Assembly (NCBI GenBank): GCA_903921665.1
Contig: CAIXQT010000336.1
Coordinates: forward strand, 1 to 13,643
Length of the DNA stretch: 13,643 nt
Direction: 5' to 3'
Origin: an uncultured Opitutia bacterium
Lineage (GTDB): Bacteria > Verrucomicrobiota > Verrucomicrobiia > Opitutales > UBA953
Shown here piece by piece: positions 12,923 through 13,643 of this stretch; within the stretch, counting starts at the first letter, position 1, and every line of letters begins with the position of its first letter. Below the pieces are notes generated by a model, which was given only the letters and a program-made list of their open reading frames with translations, was not told where the DNA came from and did no database searches. The position numbers and the translations under genes were made by a program.

Positions 12923-13643
12923 TCAGGGGGCGGTTTCGCCGAGCGCGGCGCGCATCGGGGCTTCCGGGGGAAGCATGCCGTTCCAGCGGCGGAAGGCGAG
13001 CGCTCCCTGCCAGCGGAGCATCGAGCGTCCGTCGCAGCTGGCGACGCCGCGTTCGCGCGCGTCTTTCAGCAGGCGCGAAGGTTCGGTGCCGTAAGTGGTG
13101 TCGAAGACGAACTGGCCGGAGGCGAGGAGCTCGGCGGGGAAGGGCGAGGCGTCCGCCGGCTTCAGTCCCAGCGTGGTGCAGTTAACGATCACGGCGTCCG
13201 GCGAGGCGGCGATCTCGTCAAGTCCCGCGGCCTGGGCGCGCGGGTCGGCGAGCGCGGCGGCGAGGATCGTAGCCTTGGCGACGTCGCGATTATGCAGGCG
13301 TAGCGACGCGCAGCCGTCCGCCAAGCAAGCGGCGGCGACGGCGCGGGCGGCGCCGCCGGAACCAAGCAGTATGACCGGGCGATCCTTGGTCGTACGGCCG
13401 GAGCGTTCGCGGAGGGCTTCGAGGAAGCCTTGGCCGTCGGTGGTGTCGCCGGTCCAGCCGGTCGGCGTGCGGACGAGCGTGTTGACGGATCCGGCGCGGC
13501 GCGCTTCGGGCGAAAGGGACTCGGCGAGCGTGAGCGCCTGGATCTTGTGCGGGACGGTGAGGTTCACGCCGGCGAAGCCTTTGGCGTGGAGCAGGCGCAA
13601 GGCTTCAGGCAGTTCCTCGGCGGCGATGTGCAGGCGGTGGTAG
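12923..13643 (-). CDS. aroE: Shikimate dehydrogenase AroE, 5' end outside window
   Basis: AroE reduces 3-dehydroshikimate to shikimate with NADPH, on the route to chorismate and aromatic amino acids. The frame is open to the right edge, and about 239 residues are visible. A TTG at 13598-13600 is an internal Leu, not the start: upstream residues YHRLHIAAEELPEAL fit the family. Motifs are in order: GVNLTVPHK with the catalytic Lys, AGSVNTL, GDTTDGQGF with the catalytic Asp, the dinucleotide site LLGSGGAARAV, the NR of the NADP loop, and a C-terminal DGRSMLRWQGALAF. About 30 N-terminal residues, including the shikimate-binding serines, lie beyond the edge. It is followed two bases later by the prepilin peptidase gene. 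Confidence 0.93.
   Translation of the reverse strand, partial: YHRLHIAAEELPEALRLLHAKGFAGVNLTVPHKIQALTLAESLSPEARRAGSVNTLVRTPTGWTGDTTDGQGFLEALRERSGRTTKDRPVILLGSGGAARAVAAACLADGCASLRLHNRDVAKATILAAALADPRAQAAGLDEIAASPDAVIVNCTTLGLKPADASPFPAELLASGQFVFDTTYGTEPSRLLKDARERGVASCDGRSMLRWQGALAFRRWNGMLPPEAPMRAALGETAP

Noticed and set aside
13598..13600. TTG start for aroE inside the window
   Set aside because: Residues upstream of it up to the window edge align with the conserved AroE region, so the real start lies beyond the edge.

Overview
The window is GC-rich, densely coding bacterial chromosome. Coding strand choice, family resemblance and gene content suggest a Verrucomicrobiota (Opitutae-like) genome. 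The main hints are a metF, an OleC/OleD pair, a fused GcvPA/GcvPB-like glycine dehydrogenase and an aroE-prepilin peptidase pair. The taxonomy is inference, because there is no rRNA or other marker gene here. No stretch over 300 bases lacks a gene. No tRNA, rRNA, CRISPR array, insertion sequence or phage gene was seen.

Left part, plus strand: the C-terminal tail of an unknown membrane protein (1-234), then metF behind a strong 24-bp palindrome that looks like an operator. Next come an LplT-like lysophospholipid transporter of the MFS and an OmpR-type response regulator overlapping its sensor histidine kinase by four bases. The kinase ends stop-to-stop against the convergent gcvP.

Middle: gcvP (minus, 993 aa) and nth (plus, endonuclease III) diverge from a 178-bp region. 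nth converges on a hotdog thioesterase gene. The 135-bp gap between those two holds an unusual element: four 12-bp tandem units, a 36-bp core, and four more 12-bp units in inverted orientation.

Right part, all minus strand, read from the right edge: aroE (5' end outside the window), a type IV prepilin peptidase starting two bases after the aroE stop, and a small lipoprotein gene closed by a strong intrinsic terminator. Only 13 bases further on begins oleC-oleD-thioesterase. OleC (beta-lactone synthetase) and OleD (2-alkyl-3-ketoalkanoate reductase) belong to long-chain olefin biosynthesis. The partners OleA and OleB are not in this window, and a hotdog thioesterase sits in the same apparent operon.

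The points most worth following are the thioesterase-containing ole operon without OleA/OleB, the 12-bp inverted tandem element, the fused GcvP with halves of the two-subunit type, and altered metal-binding cysteine patterns in both Nth and the prepilin peptidase. Most genes here have no clear Shine-Dalgarno sequence.
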